Positions 47,690 to 60,961 of a DNA stretch of 64,000 bases are shown here, piece after piece. Position 1 is the first letter of the stretch; every line of letters begins with the position of its first letter. The stretch is from NCBI GenBank assembly GCA_023101725.1, contig JALJCO010013652.1:62001-126000 (forward strand), written 5' to 3'. A program made the translations under genes and the position numbers. Below the pieces are notes generated by a model. The model was not told the origin of the DNA and did no database searches. It was given only the letters and a program-made list of their open reading frames with translations. Origin of the DNA: Atherinomorus stipes. Taxonomy: Eukaryota; Chordata; Actinopteri; Atheriniformes; Atherinidae.

Positions 47690-50054
47690 TCCATATCTTT
47701 TACAGCTTTTGTCTAGCTTTATAATCTTGCAACATTTTATCTGCCTCGAGTGTTTCTTCACACAATTTAAAGTGCCCCCTCCAAATTCAAGAATATTTTA
47801 TTGGTTTTCATCCATACAATCCTTATTAGAGTTGCGGTGGGACAAAGTGGTATTTATTGTTCTTGGAAACTTATTTTCGTTCATTCATTTACTTTTACTT
47901 TTTATGAAACACTATGTATTCAGTTTAATTTAGTCCTTTTCAAATAAACAATGACTGATTAAAAGATAATGGCCAGTGAAGTAGCTTGATGTGTGCAGTT
48001 GTTTATATACTAGTCTAGACTCTCAAAAAAGGGTTTACAGTAAATTAACACAAACAGCCAAAGCCAAATTAATAACAGGGATCCCCTCCGTACAGTTTTG
48101 CCCAGTATGATGATGCACTCTGGGGGACTGTTGGGTCGGCCTCCAAACGCCTCATATCTTTACCCAAATAGGATGCAGATCAAGTCCAAGTAAAAGGTCA
48201 GTTTTTTCAGGGACCTTAGAGAATATATGGCAAGCAGCGTAAGTGCTGTGGCTGATTAATGTAGAAAAACAAGTGTCTGAATGTCTTTAAGAAAGCTGGA
48301 AATGCAGACGTTCACATTCACTTACAAGCAACAACTTCAACTTTTTCAGTCTGTGCATTTAAAATATGAGTAAGGTGACATTAACTCTGTATAATAATAT
48401 GCATTTCTTTATATTAATGTTTTAAAGAGTTTTTAAAATTCCTGTTAGCACATTTCCTGTAAACTAGTAGCTGAAATTCCAGCACTAAAAACTTTATAAG
48501 CAGGTCGTGACTGTCACCAGATAACATCTACTTACATTATAAGCCCCGGGGGCATCTGTTGTACTTTTCTGTTGCAACTCTAGATTTGACATTATCCCTT
48601 TTCATCATGAGGTCTGTTTGGAAACCATATTTATGCCCAGTGGTTGTTCTTGCCATTTTACTGTTTGTTGTTGCCTTAGATTATCATAATCAATTCTCTT
48701 CAAGAAATTAACATACCTGAGCTGTTTCATGTCTGCTGAGCTTTGTGACTCATTGTTTTCTGCTAAGAGATTAGATTTGCCTTGTAATCAAAGATGAATA
48801 GTTCCTTTTGCGTTTGGACTCTTCTACACATTTTTATCAACCATCCCCCCCTAGACTAAACAAATTAAAAACGATGAGGAGCTCGAGCTAGAAAGAGAAA
48901 AGAAGAAAGTACCGTGAGAAAGAAAAACAATTTAATTTCTCTTCTTATGTTCTACCAGTGGTCATTCAGCTAGCCTCTTTATTTAAATGGTAATGTGAAG
49001 CCGACTAAACAGGCGTGGTGAATCAGCCCCAGCAGAGAGGGAGACTTCAAAAAAGCGATGGTGTTTTCAGGCTCTGGGAGTTTATCTGGGTCGTTCCTCC
49101 TGCCATCTTTTACCGATTGAGCAACAGGATAACCCTTTAGTGTTGGACTGTAATTAATTAGGTTTGATGAATTACACCACTTCTAAGAAACCCTGGCACA
49201 TGCACACTAACTCGCATACATGTGCACTGTGTGTGTTGTATCATAAGACACACGTGTCTTATCACAGATGTTGATAATACCATGAGTGTCAAGTGGCCAA
49301 TGGGTTCAAGTGTTTATGTGACATATCTTTTTCTTTAAGTCATCTAAACATGAGCACCTGTAAAATAAGTAAAGGATGTTGATGACTCATTCTGCCCTCA
49401 GGGGCCTTTACTACAGTACTTTTACATTTAATGTGGCAATTTCTGAAAATATCCAAGCCCCTTTCCCACGGTCATACATCCATCAGGTGTGTGACTGACT
49501 GGCTGACTTGTGGGTTAATGTGAACTGCTGGTGGCCTCTGGGGTTGGAGTGCATGTTACATACATTGTACAAGAGTGACTGAGCTCACAGCAGTGTCACA
49601 TCTCATGGAAATACCTGTAAGAGGAACACCTTTAGAGCTGCCATGCTTGCTTATTTATCTTTGTTTTATACAGAAACATTTTATTGAGAATATTTTAAGA
49701 CATACCAGAGGTTAGAAAAGTAGAGGAAATCTAAAAGAAAAAAAATACAACACTCAAGGGCTTTTCTTCTTTTTTTGATAAATAATAAAATTGCTTTAGT
49801 GCATTTTGCCCACATATGCAGCAAATTAACAGCCTGAGGGAGATCAAAGAAATTACATCCAGTTTGTGAGCAATGACCGCAGCAGATAAGTGGTCTGATC
49901 TTAAAATAAAATGCTTCTCATATCTTGGATGTGAGTGAAGCCGTGGTTCCTCAGCCAGCAGTGTCAGGACGAGCAGGTGCAGAGCCTGACCTGTTCTTCC
50001 TGGTTTTAATGTTATGTGACTGACTGCATCCACATGGAGACAGAGCTGATTTAG
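47690..50054. other. Non-coding, nothing recognised
   Basis: No exon. 48960-49190 is a repeat-free stretch with TTTAAATGG and TAATTAATTAGG motifs, a possible conserved element. Confidence 0.55.

Positions 50055-50081
<27 letters not shown>
50055..50081. repeat. Poly(T) run
   Basis: About 24 T bases followed by A-rich sequence. The 163-aa antisense open frame through it, rich in Lys and Phe, is not a gene. Confidence 0.9.
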
Positions 50082-50086
<5 letters not shown>

Positions 50087-50732
50087 AAGAAAAAAAAGAT
50101 GGAACTGTTTCATGCAGTGCATCTTTTTTGTGACCACAAAAAACTACCTGCAGCATAAAAAACCACAGAAATATACCAAAAACAGAGACTAATATGTGGA
50201 ATATGCACATAAAACCATACAATGTACTGTATGCAAAGATCCACTATGTATTCAAGGACATGTAGCATATGTTGTTCTCCATGTCCACCTGCTGTTGATG
50301 GTGGGAGTAAAAGAGCAGAAGATTGTGCTGTGGGAGCGATATCATGCTCAGCAGCTTCTGTAACATGAACGCAACACATGCAGCTTAAGGTGCAGGTTGG
50401 GCTATGGCTACGGCCGCGCAATTTGAGATAATATGAGATAATAGTATTGAGACTTGCGATGACGATATTATTGGCAATAAATGAAATATTTGAATATGCA
50501 GTGTCTTTGAGCTTTAGGTTCTGTGCAACAATAGACATCAGGTAGTCGGTGGCCTGTTGAGACAGCAGGAAACAGATTATTTCTATTACAACACTGTGTT
50601 GTCAGAAAAGTCGATTTGATTGGCCGTTTACACACAGCATAAGAACTTACAGCTGTGACTGGAACAACATGTCACTTCCATAAAATACATGCAAACACAG
50701 ACACTATTAGATATTGCAGTTTAGGCGATAAC

Positions 50733-50805
50733 AAACAAGTTTATTTGAATTGCACTTTCATCTACAAGACAATTCAAAGTGCTTTACATAAAACATTAAA
50801 GGAGT
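50733..50805 (-). repeat. Retroposon 3'-tail-like repeat
   Basis: AAGTTTATTTGAATTGCACTT and CAATTCAAAGTGCTTTACAT resemble an abundant teleost retroposon tail. In reverse orientation it ends with an AATTCAAATAAACTT-like polyadenylation region. The family name is not certain. Confidence 0.5.
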
Positions 50806-51599
50806 CATCATCCAGAAATCCCACTTTTTCATGTTAAAACGTGTATTGGAACAGGACCTCAGTTAAAACGTGCCAGAAACTCCGGAGAGTGAAAGTGACT
50901 TCGCCTTTGAGTGCAGGCTCTTTCTTCTCACCAGAATCGGCCACAAGAGCGCGCTCTCCACAGTACGCGAATTGGATTTCTTTCTCCGAATGATGTGAAC
51001 TAGAGAGGCTGCGAGCTGCTAAGCTAGCCTCTTTAGCACCACCTGAAAGCAGCTGATTACCTGCCGCAGAGTAACGTTATGACCAGCTTTGTCAGAAAGG
51101 ATGACGACGACAAGGAGGGGGCGAGGGGGGGTTGCTGTGCTGAGTTGCCTCTGCAGAAATTCAGCATTTTTCAGTGCTGTAACAGGAGGGACAGCACTTC
51201 CAGGGACTAGTGGATTATATTTATTCAGTGAGGATGTGCAGTCGGTAAGTGTTGCTGCTTGTGTAACTTATTATCTTTTGTGTAAGAGACCAAACGGTGG
51301 CAGACGAACGGACAAGCTGCTAATGTAGCTACAAAAGCTAACACTGTTTGGTTAACTTCATGTCAGACGTCTGCTCCTTATATTCATCAGAGTCCAGCCC
51401 TTTTACTCCCGGGATCCTCTCTATCAACCATACCACTACGTTTTTATCACGTTTTTCTCTGTTGGGACATCATTTCCTTCACTTGGTCTGTTCTGATAAA
51501 ACTTTGTTTTGACTTTTACGTTTGCCTTGTGAACGCGCTTACAGACAGGTCTAACTCGTGTGCATATTCTCGCAACAAACAAAAGTTGGGGATAAAAAG

Positions 51600-51662
51600 A
51601 GGTTAAAATGATAATAAATAATAATAAATAATAAATAAATAATAAATAAATAATAATAAATT
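51600..51662 (+). repeat. (AATAAATA)n low-complexity repeat
   Basis: Interleaved AATAAT and AAATAAATAAT units over about 60 bp. Confidence 0.9.
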
Positions 51663-51958
51663 TTCGTCCCACCCAACTATTATTAAAAATTCATTTGAGG
51701 ATAATTTAAGAAAGATTGTGTATGTAAAGCACTAGGTTATGACACCTTTAAAAGTAATATAGGTGGGAAAAGAAATGCATGTGAAAGTAAATAAAATATA
51801 TAGGAAAAAATAAATCAATAGAAACAAAATCATATTAATTATAATAAAATTGTATAGAATAGTTAAATCAAAATGATTTAAAGAAGCAACAGTCTAGATT
51901 AGTCAAAAGATACCATGCAGATTTTATTCATAGACGCATGAGATGTTTTCAACCTGAA

Positions 51959-52230
51959 TTTAAAGTGTCACCAGTTGGTGAAAGTTTAATCTGCACTGGC
52001 AGTTTGTTCCCTTTTTTGCAGCATAACAGCTAAATGCTGCTTCTCCGTGTTTAGTCTGAATTCGGGTCTGGACTAGCTGAGCCAAGTCCTTGGATCTAAG
52101 AGCCCAGCGGGGTTTATACCTGCTGAACATATCACAGATGTAGTCTGGGCCTAAACTGGGCCTCCTCCAGTGCCTCCTCCGCCATGCCAGCAAGTTATTC
52201 CTCCTCAGCTCTGTGTGTCAGATATTCCTC
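51959..52230. repeat. Likely dispersed teleost repeat
   Basis: The GC-balanced block containing CACCAGTTGGTGAAAGTTTA and GATGTAGTCTGGGCCTAAAC resembles a repeat seen widely in fish genomes. I cannot name the family, and no terminal structure is visible. Confidence 0.4.
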
Positions 52231-53504
52231 CCCGATGCGAACATACTGACATCAGTAGACTGAACAGCAGAAAAGTCCATCTTTGTCACAGACGGCAGTC
52301 TGGGGATTTGTAGACGATCAGTAAGACTTTGTAAGCTATTCTCTGACAAATACTGTATATATGTATGTTGCATGAGCTAATATCACAATGAAGGTCAGTT
52401 TTCATTATATTGTGCAGACTTTTCTATGACATCATTGGTTCAGTGAAGATGTGCAAACACAGAAATGAGCTGGTGACATTTTCAGATTTATTAAAGGTTA
52501 AATATGTAACATTTTTATTAAAATCTATATTTTTTAAGAAATAATACCTCCACTGGTCATTTGGGGGGGTACAACATTTCCTAGAAAAATTATATTTAGC
52601 CTAAAAATAATTATAAAATAAATGTTAACGGGTTCGATAATGGCATTATATTTACGTTTGTATGCCAATACACGCCGCCATTGTGGGTTGCCAAATACGA
52701 TCTCTGTGTGGAAACAATATTTTGGGCACAGTCAGGCTTGTACAGGGGAAAACCGTGGAGACGACGAGTGAAGCAGCTGCTTCAGAGCCCTGGAGATATT
52801 ATCTGTTTCTGAGGAGGAGTGACCTGAGAAGAGCAAAACCTGGAGTAAATTTAGGTGAAGACTTCACTAAATGGACCCACATAAACGTTTTCCACGGAGT
52901 CAAAACACAGAAATGGTGACTTTCCTCCTGGATTGGTAAGCTAGCTTGTTTGCTAACGTGGCTAACGTTAGCTGTCAGTTATAAACTCCTCTGCGTTACT
53001 TGTTGGACATCCTGCAGACTGTTGGTCACTTGCGTATCGGCAGCGAGCCTGGCAACCCACCGGCTGGAGTTGTTTTTCTGCTGTTGCACTTGCAACTACA
53101 ACCTAGACACACGTGATGTCGCTGTGCTGTCTGTGTTCCATATTCAACCTTTAACTTTTAGACCCAGTTTGAAAATTTTGCCTTTACTGTACAAGCTCCA
53201 TTATAAAACAGAAGAAATGTCCAAACAATAAAAGTTCTGTGGATAAACCTGAACTTATCTTTGTATAGACGTGGCAAAATGATTAATAAAGTTTTTTGTT
53301 TGCTTTTTTATTTGTTTTTGTTTTTACCATTAATTTTGAAATACAAATATATGGTATTAACCAGCTAAAAAAACGCTGGTGTGTAACTTTGCTACAGGGG
53401 GAGGCCTTCCTAGGAGTAAGCAGGTAGCTAACTATTAGCCTCCACAGCTAAAATTGGCACTCAGTCTGCTGCCCATCATTGAGTGATATTTTGAACCAGG
53501 CTGT

Positions 53505-54655
53505 AAATGAAATGAAAAATACTTTATTTATCTCAGAAGGGACATTCAAAATTGTAGTTGCTCTCTCTGTGTCTTTTTAAACAATATAACAATACATATA
53601 TGTTTTTAAAAGAAAAAAAAACGCATAACAATACTTACTCAATCGCTCTTGTTCTTCAGGGTTATGGCTGCTGGCAGGAATACATTTCTGTATCTCTCCG
53701 TCCTACAGCAAACCTGACGCAGCATCCTACTAAATATACTCTGTTGATTCTTCAACGTGTTGTGGAGAAGGTGGGAAGAGTCCTCCATCATCTTCAACAG
53801 CTTGTGCAGCATTCTTTTCTGAACGATCAACTCCAGCGGCTCCAGAGTTATCCCCAGCACAGAACCAGCTTTCTTGATCAGCTTGTTTAGTTTCTTCAAG
53901 TCTCTGATTCTAATGCTGCTTCCCCAGCAGATGCTGCAAAGCTAATTGCACTTTCTACAACAGACTTATAGAAGATCTGCAACATCTTGGTGCAGACGTT
54001 GAATGATCTCAGCTTCATTAAGAAGTAGAGTCTGCTCAGACCTTTCTTGTAGATGTAGTCAGTGTTGCATTTCCAGTCTACTCTGCTGTCTAGCTGAACT
54101 CCAAGGTATTTGTATTCCTCCACCTCCTCTCCCAGTATGTAAACAGGACTATGCTGCTTATTCTTGCTCCTTCTTAAGTCAACAATCATCTCTTTAGTCT
54201 TGCTGGTATTTAAGATGAGGTGATTACCACACCATTTCACAAACTGATTGACCAGTTCCCTGTATTCAGCTTCTTGTCCATCACTGATACACCCCACAAT
54301 TGCAGTCATCAGAGTATTTCTGCAGATGTCAGGACTCAGAGTTGCACTGGAAGTCTGAGGTGTACAGTGTGAAGAGGAATGGTGAGAGTACAGTTCCTTG
54401 TGGTGCTCCAGTGCTGCTGATCACCATCTCAGACACACAACCTTTTAGTCTCACAAACTGTGGTCTGTTTGTTAGGTAGTCGTAAATCCAGGTGGTTGTG
54501 GAGGATCCACCTGGAAGTTATGGAGCTTCTGACATAGCAAAGCAGGCTGAATAGTGTTGAAGGCACTCGATAAATCAAAGAACATGACCCTCAAAGTGCT
54601 GCCTGACTGGTCCAGATGAGAGTGGGTTCTCTGAAGCAAGAAGATGATGGCATCA
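53505..54655 (-). pseudogene. CR1/Rex1-like LINE, 5'-truncated, reverse transcriptase relic
   Basis: Read on the minus strand from 54655, motifs appear in order: VMFFDLSSAFNTIQPA (about 54547-54592), SSTGAPQGTVLSPFLFTLYT (about 54362-54421), YSDD (about 54302-54316), then NTSKTKEMIVDLRRSKN, EYKYLGVQLDSRVDWK, LKKLNKLIKKAGSVLG and ERYRNVFLPAA. These are the palm, catalytic box and C-terminus of a fish non-LTR reverse transcriptase. There is an in-frame stop before YSDD and frameshifts at YSDD and near 53930. The element ends at about 53505 with an AATAAAGTATTTTTCATTT tail on the minus strand. It is 5'-truncated, as is usual for LINEs. Confidence 0.88.
53896..54309 (-). pseudogene. Open piece of the LINE reverse transcriptase (137 aa)
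   Basis: This is the longest intact frame of the LINE relic. It starts just after the catalytic box (TAIVGC), runs through HLILNTSKTKEM and LGVQLDSRVDW, and ends at a frameshift near 53930. The frame then continues as a second 86-aa piece at 53639-53899 containing KLNKLIKKAGSVLG. Confidence 0.85.
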
Positions 54656-54689
54656 AAAACATGTTTTTTTTTTTTTAAATATGTTTATT

Positions 54690-54830
54690 TCTGCTATGAT
54701 TTTGGCTTTTTAAGATGGAAGTCTATGAGGATTTACTCTGTTTTGGAGCCAGCCCCTAGTGGATGAAGAATGAACTTCACTTTTTGCCAGTGGAGTTTGC
54801 CCCTTGGTGGAAACACGAGGACAATTTAAA
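54690..54830. repeat. Possible dispersed repeat next to the LINE
   Basis: GGAGCCAGCCCCTAGTGGATG and TGCCAGTGGAGTTTGCC resemble a fish repeat containing 'AGCCxxTAGTGG'. No ends could be defined. Confidence 0.3.
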
Positions 54831-57534
54831 CTGGGTTTGTTCTCTTTCTTTATCCAACAACTTCTTCACCGACAGTTGTTTATTTAGAGGTAATGTTGGA
54901 TGGATCCTAGTAATCTTCAGGTGAACATTTGATTTTGCTCTCCTCCATTTGCTTTTAGGAAGCTTGCTGCTATTAGTTGCTGGTTGTGGGGTTTTATAGG
55001 GAGGGAGGGCCAGGGGTTCCAAGAACAGAGAGGAGATTCACACGAAGGGCATTAACGCACAGCTGGACCGGCTTGGAATGAAGATGCTGGAGATCAACCA
55101 TAGAGTGCATGGCATCATGCTATATTTCAGATTAAATTACACATCTAGTTCTTCACATTGAGATTTTTAATTCTTTCGTTCTAGAGATGATACATTTCTG
55201 TGAATTGCTCCTTTAAAAAGCACAGTGTTATAGCAACATATCAACCAGTCAGTGGATTAATTTATTTTTTCTTAGATAAAAACAGACTTTTATAGAGAGC
55301 AAATGTTAGTTTAATCAAGGATTTATCTCATTTTCCTCAAACTACTTTGTTAAACAAATAGACGACTGAATTTTTATGTTTGCTTCATATTTATTTCATG
55401 AACCAAACTGTGTCTATTTACCGGATTCAACCAGAGTTAATTACAGATGTATTTAATAGCCTTCACTGTTTCTTTGAAATATCTACATTCCTCCATCAAC
55501 CTTGAACACCTTACATAACTCTGTTTCAGAGTGCTTTGTGTACATCAGCTTTCTGATGGGATACACGGCTGAACACCAAACTGACACTTGTCTTCCCCGC
55601 TCAGTATCAACCTGGACCCCATGTCCACGCGATGTGTCTCACATACACATTCAAGTCCCCACAAAGCGGCTGCTGCCAGCAGGTGCTTTTAATGGCCTGG
55701 TGTTAATGAGAGTCTTGTTTAGAGCTGTCAGATGACTCTGGGCGATGCAGACTGACACCAACTCCATGTTCGCAGCTCTAGAGGTCACCACACAGACCGG
55801 ACATGTGTGTGCGGGTGTTGGTTTTCATGCTGTAATAGTCTTTTGGGTATCATTTATTACGCCTAATTACTTTTACAGCCAGTGTTTCAAGACAATATCA
55901 ACACATCTTTAATCTTTGATGGTTTATAGTCACTTCAGTTGATATTAATCTTAATCAAGTCTGGTCTCACAATCACATCGGAAGGTCGTTCTTGCTGTGT
56001 TTGTGCTCTTTTGTTTCTCACCATGTTGTAAGTGGTCTGCAGGGACGTGAAGCTGGCTATCCTGATAAAGGACCTAGCTAAACAGTCATCCTTTTTAATC
56101 TTATATTTGTGATGGGGGGGATAAATCTATACATAAAGGTCTCATTTTGACCACCACAGGAAGAAAAATTGAGTCTGTTAAACAAATACAAGGTGTGTTT
56201 AGTGATGAGTCAGATTATTAGGTTACAGTACAATTCTACTAAAACTAAATTGAATTAAAGTACATTGTAGTTTTCTATACAGAATAGATGCTACTTTTTG
56301 GACATAAATGTAAGGAAGCTACAACCACCAGAACAGTTTTCATTATCAACAATATCAAAAGCAAAAGTAGGATCCAGTATATCTTATTATGACACTCATT
56401 CAAATTGTGTTTTCAATTTTATTGTAGTTGTGTTTTAACGTGAAGCAGAACTGCAATGAAAGGGGAAAGGAAGTACAGTTACATGGAAATAAGCTGTTTA
56501 AATCTACTAATCATACCATCTTCATCACACATTGTGAAACAAACAGAAAAGCCTACATTCAGCACAGTTACTGACATCGTTGAGTTGAGCTGCAGTTGTG
56601 GCTCAATCTGGCCATATAAGTGAGCCAGCATCCTTGTCTCACAATACATGCTGAGGAGGGAAACCAAGGCATCTATTGACTGTGCTGTGATGCTGTTACC
56701 TTGTAGCCAGTCCAAAAAATCTGGAACAAAATATTCTGTTGCTTCTTACTTTCCCTGAAGGAGACGAGACATGTAGTCATACAGTATATTTAACATTTTG
56801 TTGGATCTAGTGTGCGTTATTGTAGCCTACAGCAGGTAGAGGAGAAACGGAGTCGTCTGTATTAACCTGGTCTGGCTGCATTTATATGGCGGAGGTTGTG
56901 TTCAACGAAGCACCGCGCCCACAGGAGCGTTCAGTAACAACAAACCAGTTATTCTCCTCCTCTCTCTGTCTGTTCTTTTTCATCCTGAGGGAACAAGTCT
57001 GTGAGTATTCAGTAACTGTGCTGCTCCACAATGTTTACAACTCCAACTGATCAGCTGTTAAACTTCTCTGCTTCCACCTCCAAATGAGGCCAGTTAACTC
57101 TCCGCTTTATCCTGCTGAGGTGAAGCAGATGCAGGGCTTTGCTGCAGCTGGAGCTGTGTGCTGTTTACGAGTGAAGCTTGAAGCAAAACATTCAGAGTGA
57201 AACAGTTTCCTCTCACTTCTAACTTTCTTTGCTTTTGAGCTATACGCTGGCTCATACTGTAAGTTGCCAGAAGTCGCTAAATGCTGTCACCGCGACAATC
57301 ATTTTTGCGCATGCACAGTACCACATGATTGTTTATTTATCTTTCTACGCTGCCAATTTACAAGGGTACTGAAGGGGTGACATACTGTATACATTTGAGT
57401 CATGGTGCAAAGAAGACCCAGGTCTGCCACAAGGCATCATGGGAAATAAGCAGCAACTGTTACATTAGGCCATAATGGATGATGAATGATTACTAACACG
57501 TTTGCATGATGGACATTGCAGCAAAAATAGAACA

Positions 57535-57548
57535 CACACACACACACT
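57535..57548 (+). repeat. Short (CA)n
   Basis: Seven ACA-type dinucleotide units. Confidence 0.85.
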
Positions 57549-57654
57549 CCGCTGACTCGTAGCAAGCAGAATGATAGTCTGGCTGCTTTGTTGTGTTGAA
57601 CAGAAGAGTCGGCTTCTTAAGAAAGCCACGATAATCTGGCAGGCCAGCTATTAT

Positions 57655-57706
57655 TGGCTGCAGGCCAATTTTGGCCCACGGGCCACCAATTGCTGACCAC
57701 TGTTCT
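57655..57706 (-). mobile_element. Single hAT-like terminus
   Basis: On the minus strand it reads CAGTGGTCAGCAATTGGTGG followed by CCCGTGGGCC, typical of one end of hAT-derived repeats. The opposite end was not found, so only this terminus is called. Confidence 0.35.
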
Positions 57707-57943
57707 CGGCCTTTATCAGTCTAGTTGAACACAGGGAAAGAGATACAGTGGTTGGTCTCCACTTTTGTTATCCAGATGTGTCTTTGCAGGATTTTGCCCA
57801 GACTAGTACAACAATATAGCTATTTTTTTTTATTTTTTAATTTTCAATTCCCCCTTAAAGGCTTTTTTAACACAAAAATATTCACATACAACATCATAAC
57901 ATCACTAAATATCTCCATACATGACAAAAAAACAGTGATATGT

Positions 57944-57976
57944 GTGTGTGGGTGTGTGTGTGTATATATATATATG
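57944..57976 (+). repeat. (TG)n(TA)n microsatellite
   Basis: TGTG and TATA runs in tandem. Confidence 0.9.
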
Positions 57977-58387
57977 TATGAGCAATTTTAGTAATGGAGG
58001 AGATTTAGTCCAGCTCCCCCAATTTTTTTTTTTTTACTTTGTACTTTTGCAGCCACTGTAGTTTCTCCTATGCAAGCAGGGAGAGGGAGATGGTGGACAT
58101 TTAGTTGGTTGCAGCCCTCAACCTTGAACTGGTTAAGTTTCACTTAAAGTAAGCTAATCTGTGTTCTAATTTATGTTCTTTTTAAGCAGTATAATGGTCT
58201 GTTTATGTATTCTTTTTTTTTCTTTTTTTTTTTTTATCAATTTTCTCCTTTAGTCCCGAGCCAGTGTTTTCCACCTTTAGCACACATGCTGTTAGTCTTC
58301 TTTTGTGTGCTGACAGTGAGACTGTAATCTAGCTCACTGTGTGGAGACCAATTCACAGAGTGGGAAGCGCCTGCGCTGGAGCCAAGC

Positions 58388-58414
58388 TGTGTGTGTGTGT
58401 GTGTGTGTGTGTGT
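58388..58414 (+). repeat. (TG)n microsatellite
   Basis: About 13 GT units. Confidence 0.95.
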
Positions 58415-59239
58415 TTAAGTAAAGGAGACTCAAGCTGACAGTTTGCCAGCAGCCTTGCACCTGCACACAGCTAGGTGTTGATCTCAGATTGGGGAGGGGA
58501 GTGGTGAAAAGAGGAAGGAAGATGGGGAGACAAGCAGGGGAGAATCAGGGGAAGAAATCCAACATGAGATGTTGAGGATGGATTAAAAAAGACCGGTGAG
58601 GAACACGGGATAGGAAGATGTGACACGTAATTCCTGCTTATATATCTTTCCGCCGTACGTGAGCGTGTGCATGCCACAAGTGGAGGGAAATGTGCAGCTG
58701 TGTGACAGTCGAGGCAGGAAAGCCAATTGGACTGATGAATTCTTTCATAGGTAGCTGCCAACACCAGAGCGCAGCCGGAGACTCATTTGTCAGACTCGCA
58801 GAAATAGCATTACACCGTGATGTTTCACTCTGTCTTTGGCACAAAATTAACAACTCCGTGTTTTGGCATGGGAGGAACTGCGCCACCGATGCAATTGTAA
58901 ACTGCTGTTTAATTCAGTTCGGGTAAAAAAAGACAATAAGCAGATGTAAGTGCCTACATGTCATCTCTCTCTGTATTGGTTCACTGCTGGGAAAGATTTT
59001 TCTGTACATATAAGCTGCTGTTACTCTCTTCTAACTTCATTAGCTTCTGTTAACCTCTCGCTGCCAAGCAGCAAAAGTTAAACAGTCTCTCAGGATGCTC
59101 AGTAGCATGTCAGAAACACCGTCAGCAGAACACGCTGCAGGGTAGCCTGAATTATTTAAGTCTGTGATGATAATAATTTAATATACTGTAGTAAATCTCT
59201 CATGGCAGGCCATCATTTAATCAAGTACTTGGAGGGGAA

Positions 59240-59300
59240 AAAAGATTTAAGATTCAAGACAACTTTATTGGTCCCAAAGGGGGATTCATTTCTAGCTTCC
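59240..59300 (-). repeat. LINE 3'-tail-like fragment
   Basis: GATTCAAGACAACTTTATTG followed by GTCCCAAAGGGGGATTCATT is, on the minus strand, the 'fixed sequence then AATAAAG' end common to fish CR1/Rex-type LINEs. No coding part is adjacent, so this is a severely truncated copy. Confidence 0.55.
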
Positions 59301-60961
59301 CCGCATCCACATCACATGCAAGGGACTTTTACATTTCATATGACACATAGGAGGAAAAGTAGTCCCTTGTCTATTTGCAGATACATTTTTTTGAATCCTA
59401 AATTCTGTATGAAGGGATCTGCACTGTTTGACCTAGTTGAGGCCCTGGTGGTGAGAAAAGGAGTGAGTGAAACAGAGACAGACAGATGGGAGGGGTTAAT
59501 TGAAGCTGACATGTGTCCAGTGTTTGTGTGTCCCCATATGACATGCAGCTCTCACCCATATGCCTGTGTTGCCTCACTCCCTCTGTTGCTCAACACTATC
59601 TGAACTCCGGTTTTCACAGCACCGAAGGAAATGTCCAAATAATTATGAATTTCTGTCAGCAATGTTTTGGCATTATGATCTTGTGTTTACCACTTTACAG
59701 CGTGTGTGTGATTGTTTGTGTATGGCCATGGAATGTGTGCATGTTGTGCAAATTGTCTGATTATTTGGTTTCATTTCACCCTCTAACCCTGTATGATCTG
59801 AGGCTTGAAGCATTAGACAGAGACCATCTGGCTCCAAATTAAAGCCAAAACAGGACTCAGATTTTCCTGTCTGATTCATTTTTTTTAACAGAGCTCAGTC
59901 TTCTGTTAAATCTACCTCTTAAAAATGGCTGCTTCGTTATTATTATCATTAATGAACAATTACTGTCATTTATTCCGTTGTTTCTGAACGATATTGCTCA
60001 GCTGTAAATTAGCAGTCTGTGTCATAATATCAGGCTCTCCGGTCAATATGAGGAAAAGTTTTATGTATGTTTTTAGTGCCATTCCATCTGTCTGGTACTT
60101 GTGCTGTGTCCCCGCAGGCTTGCCATGGACTGGCAGAGTGTTGATCTAAGTGTCAGTGGGTCTCCTTTTCCAACACTCCTCCACCAGCTGACAGACAAGG
60201 TCAGGGACTCATCCTGCCTGTCTTTCGCAGCTCCTGACAGCCTTTCCTTTGAGAGACAAACCCCACACAACCCTGCACTCCGTGGCACGCACCATCACCA
60301 ATTAATATTGCATCACCATTTTCCAGTCTGCTCCCTCAAGACCCACTTCTCAGGGTCTGATTGGGCCACCGAAGTTCCTTCTTGGCCTCGCTCAGCCCCC
60401 TTGAATAACAAGGAAAATAAATTGCACAACATGCCGCGCTCGTTTGTTGATGTTGTGTCTAATTAATATTCTTCTAGGTTTGAAATTAAGCGACACTAAA
60501 CTTTTTATGACCCTTGCTCTGGTGGGTTGATACCAATATCATTTTGAGCATAAACATAAATTCCTTTTGTCTGTTCATTTTCAGAAGTGATGAGAGCAAC
60601 ACAGCCCAGATATCTTTCCCCCAGGCTTGCTAGCACCATGGTTTCACTTTAGTCCACAACTTTAGTAAAGACCAAAACATTTACAATTTTATTTTAGATT
60701 GAAATTGTATCTTTGTTGCCTGGTGGATGATTCCTATTGTAATGCTCTGGTGTTCTCGCTACCTGCGAAAGATTTCTCATCAGCATCAATTGTTTTATCT
60801 TTTAGAGCATGTTAGCTTCCTAGCTAAAGATGATAAACACAATGCCTCTAAGGACGGTTATCAGGTTAGCATGCTGAAGCCATTATTTAGCTCCAACAAC
60901 AGGTGTGCCTTAAAGATATTTACAAAGATATGGCAGCGATGTGGCATCATTACTCCAGTAG

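Larger units (their letters stand above)
50806..53504. other. Repeat-like non-coding DNA
   Basis: 50860-51330 and 52640-53240 are GC-richer blocks with AAGCTAGC and GCTAACG motifs resembling old non-autonomous repeats. I could not define ends. A start TTAAAGGTTAAATATGTAAC at about 52493 resembles a known fish MITE end, but no partner end was found. Confidence 0.4.
54831..60961. other. Non-coding between the LINE and the nested MITEs
   Basis: No gene was recognised. 56820-57330 is a GC-richer block that may belong to the hAT-like repeat ending at 57706. 60100-60470 is open over 121 codons on the + strand but matches no family I know. Confidence 0.5.

Noticed and set aside
49731..50222. 163-aa minus-strand frame
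   Set aside because: It passes through a poly(T) run and shows no recognisable domain.
60101..60466. 121-aa + strand frame with an AG just upstream of GCTTGCCATGG
   Set aside because: No family match, no convincing donor and no neighbouring exon. It did not match AGBL4.
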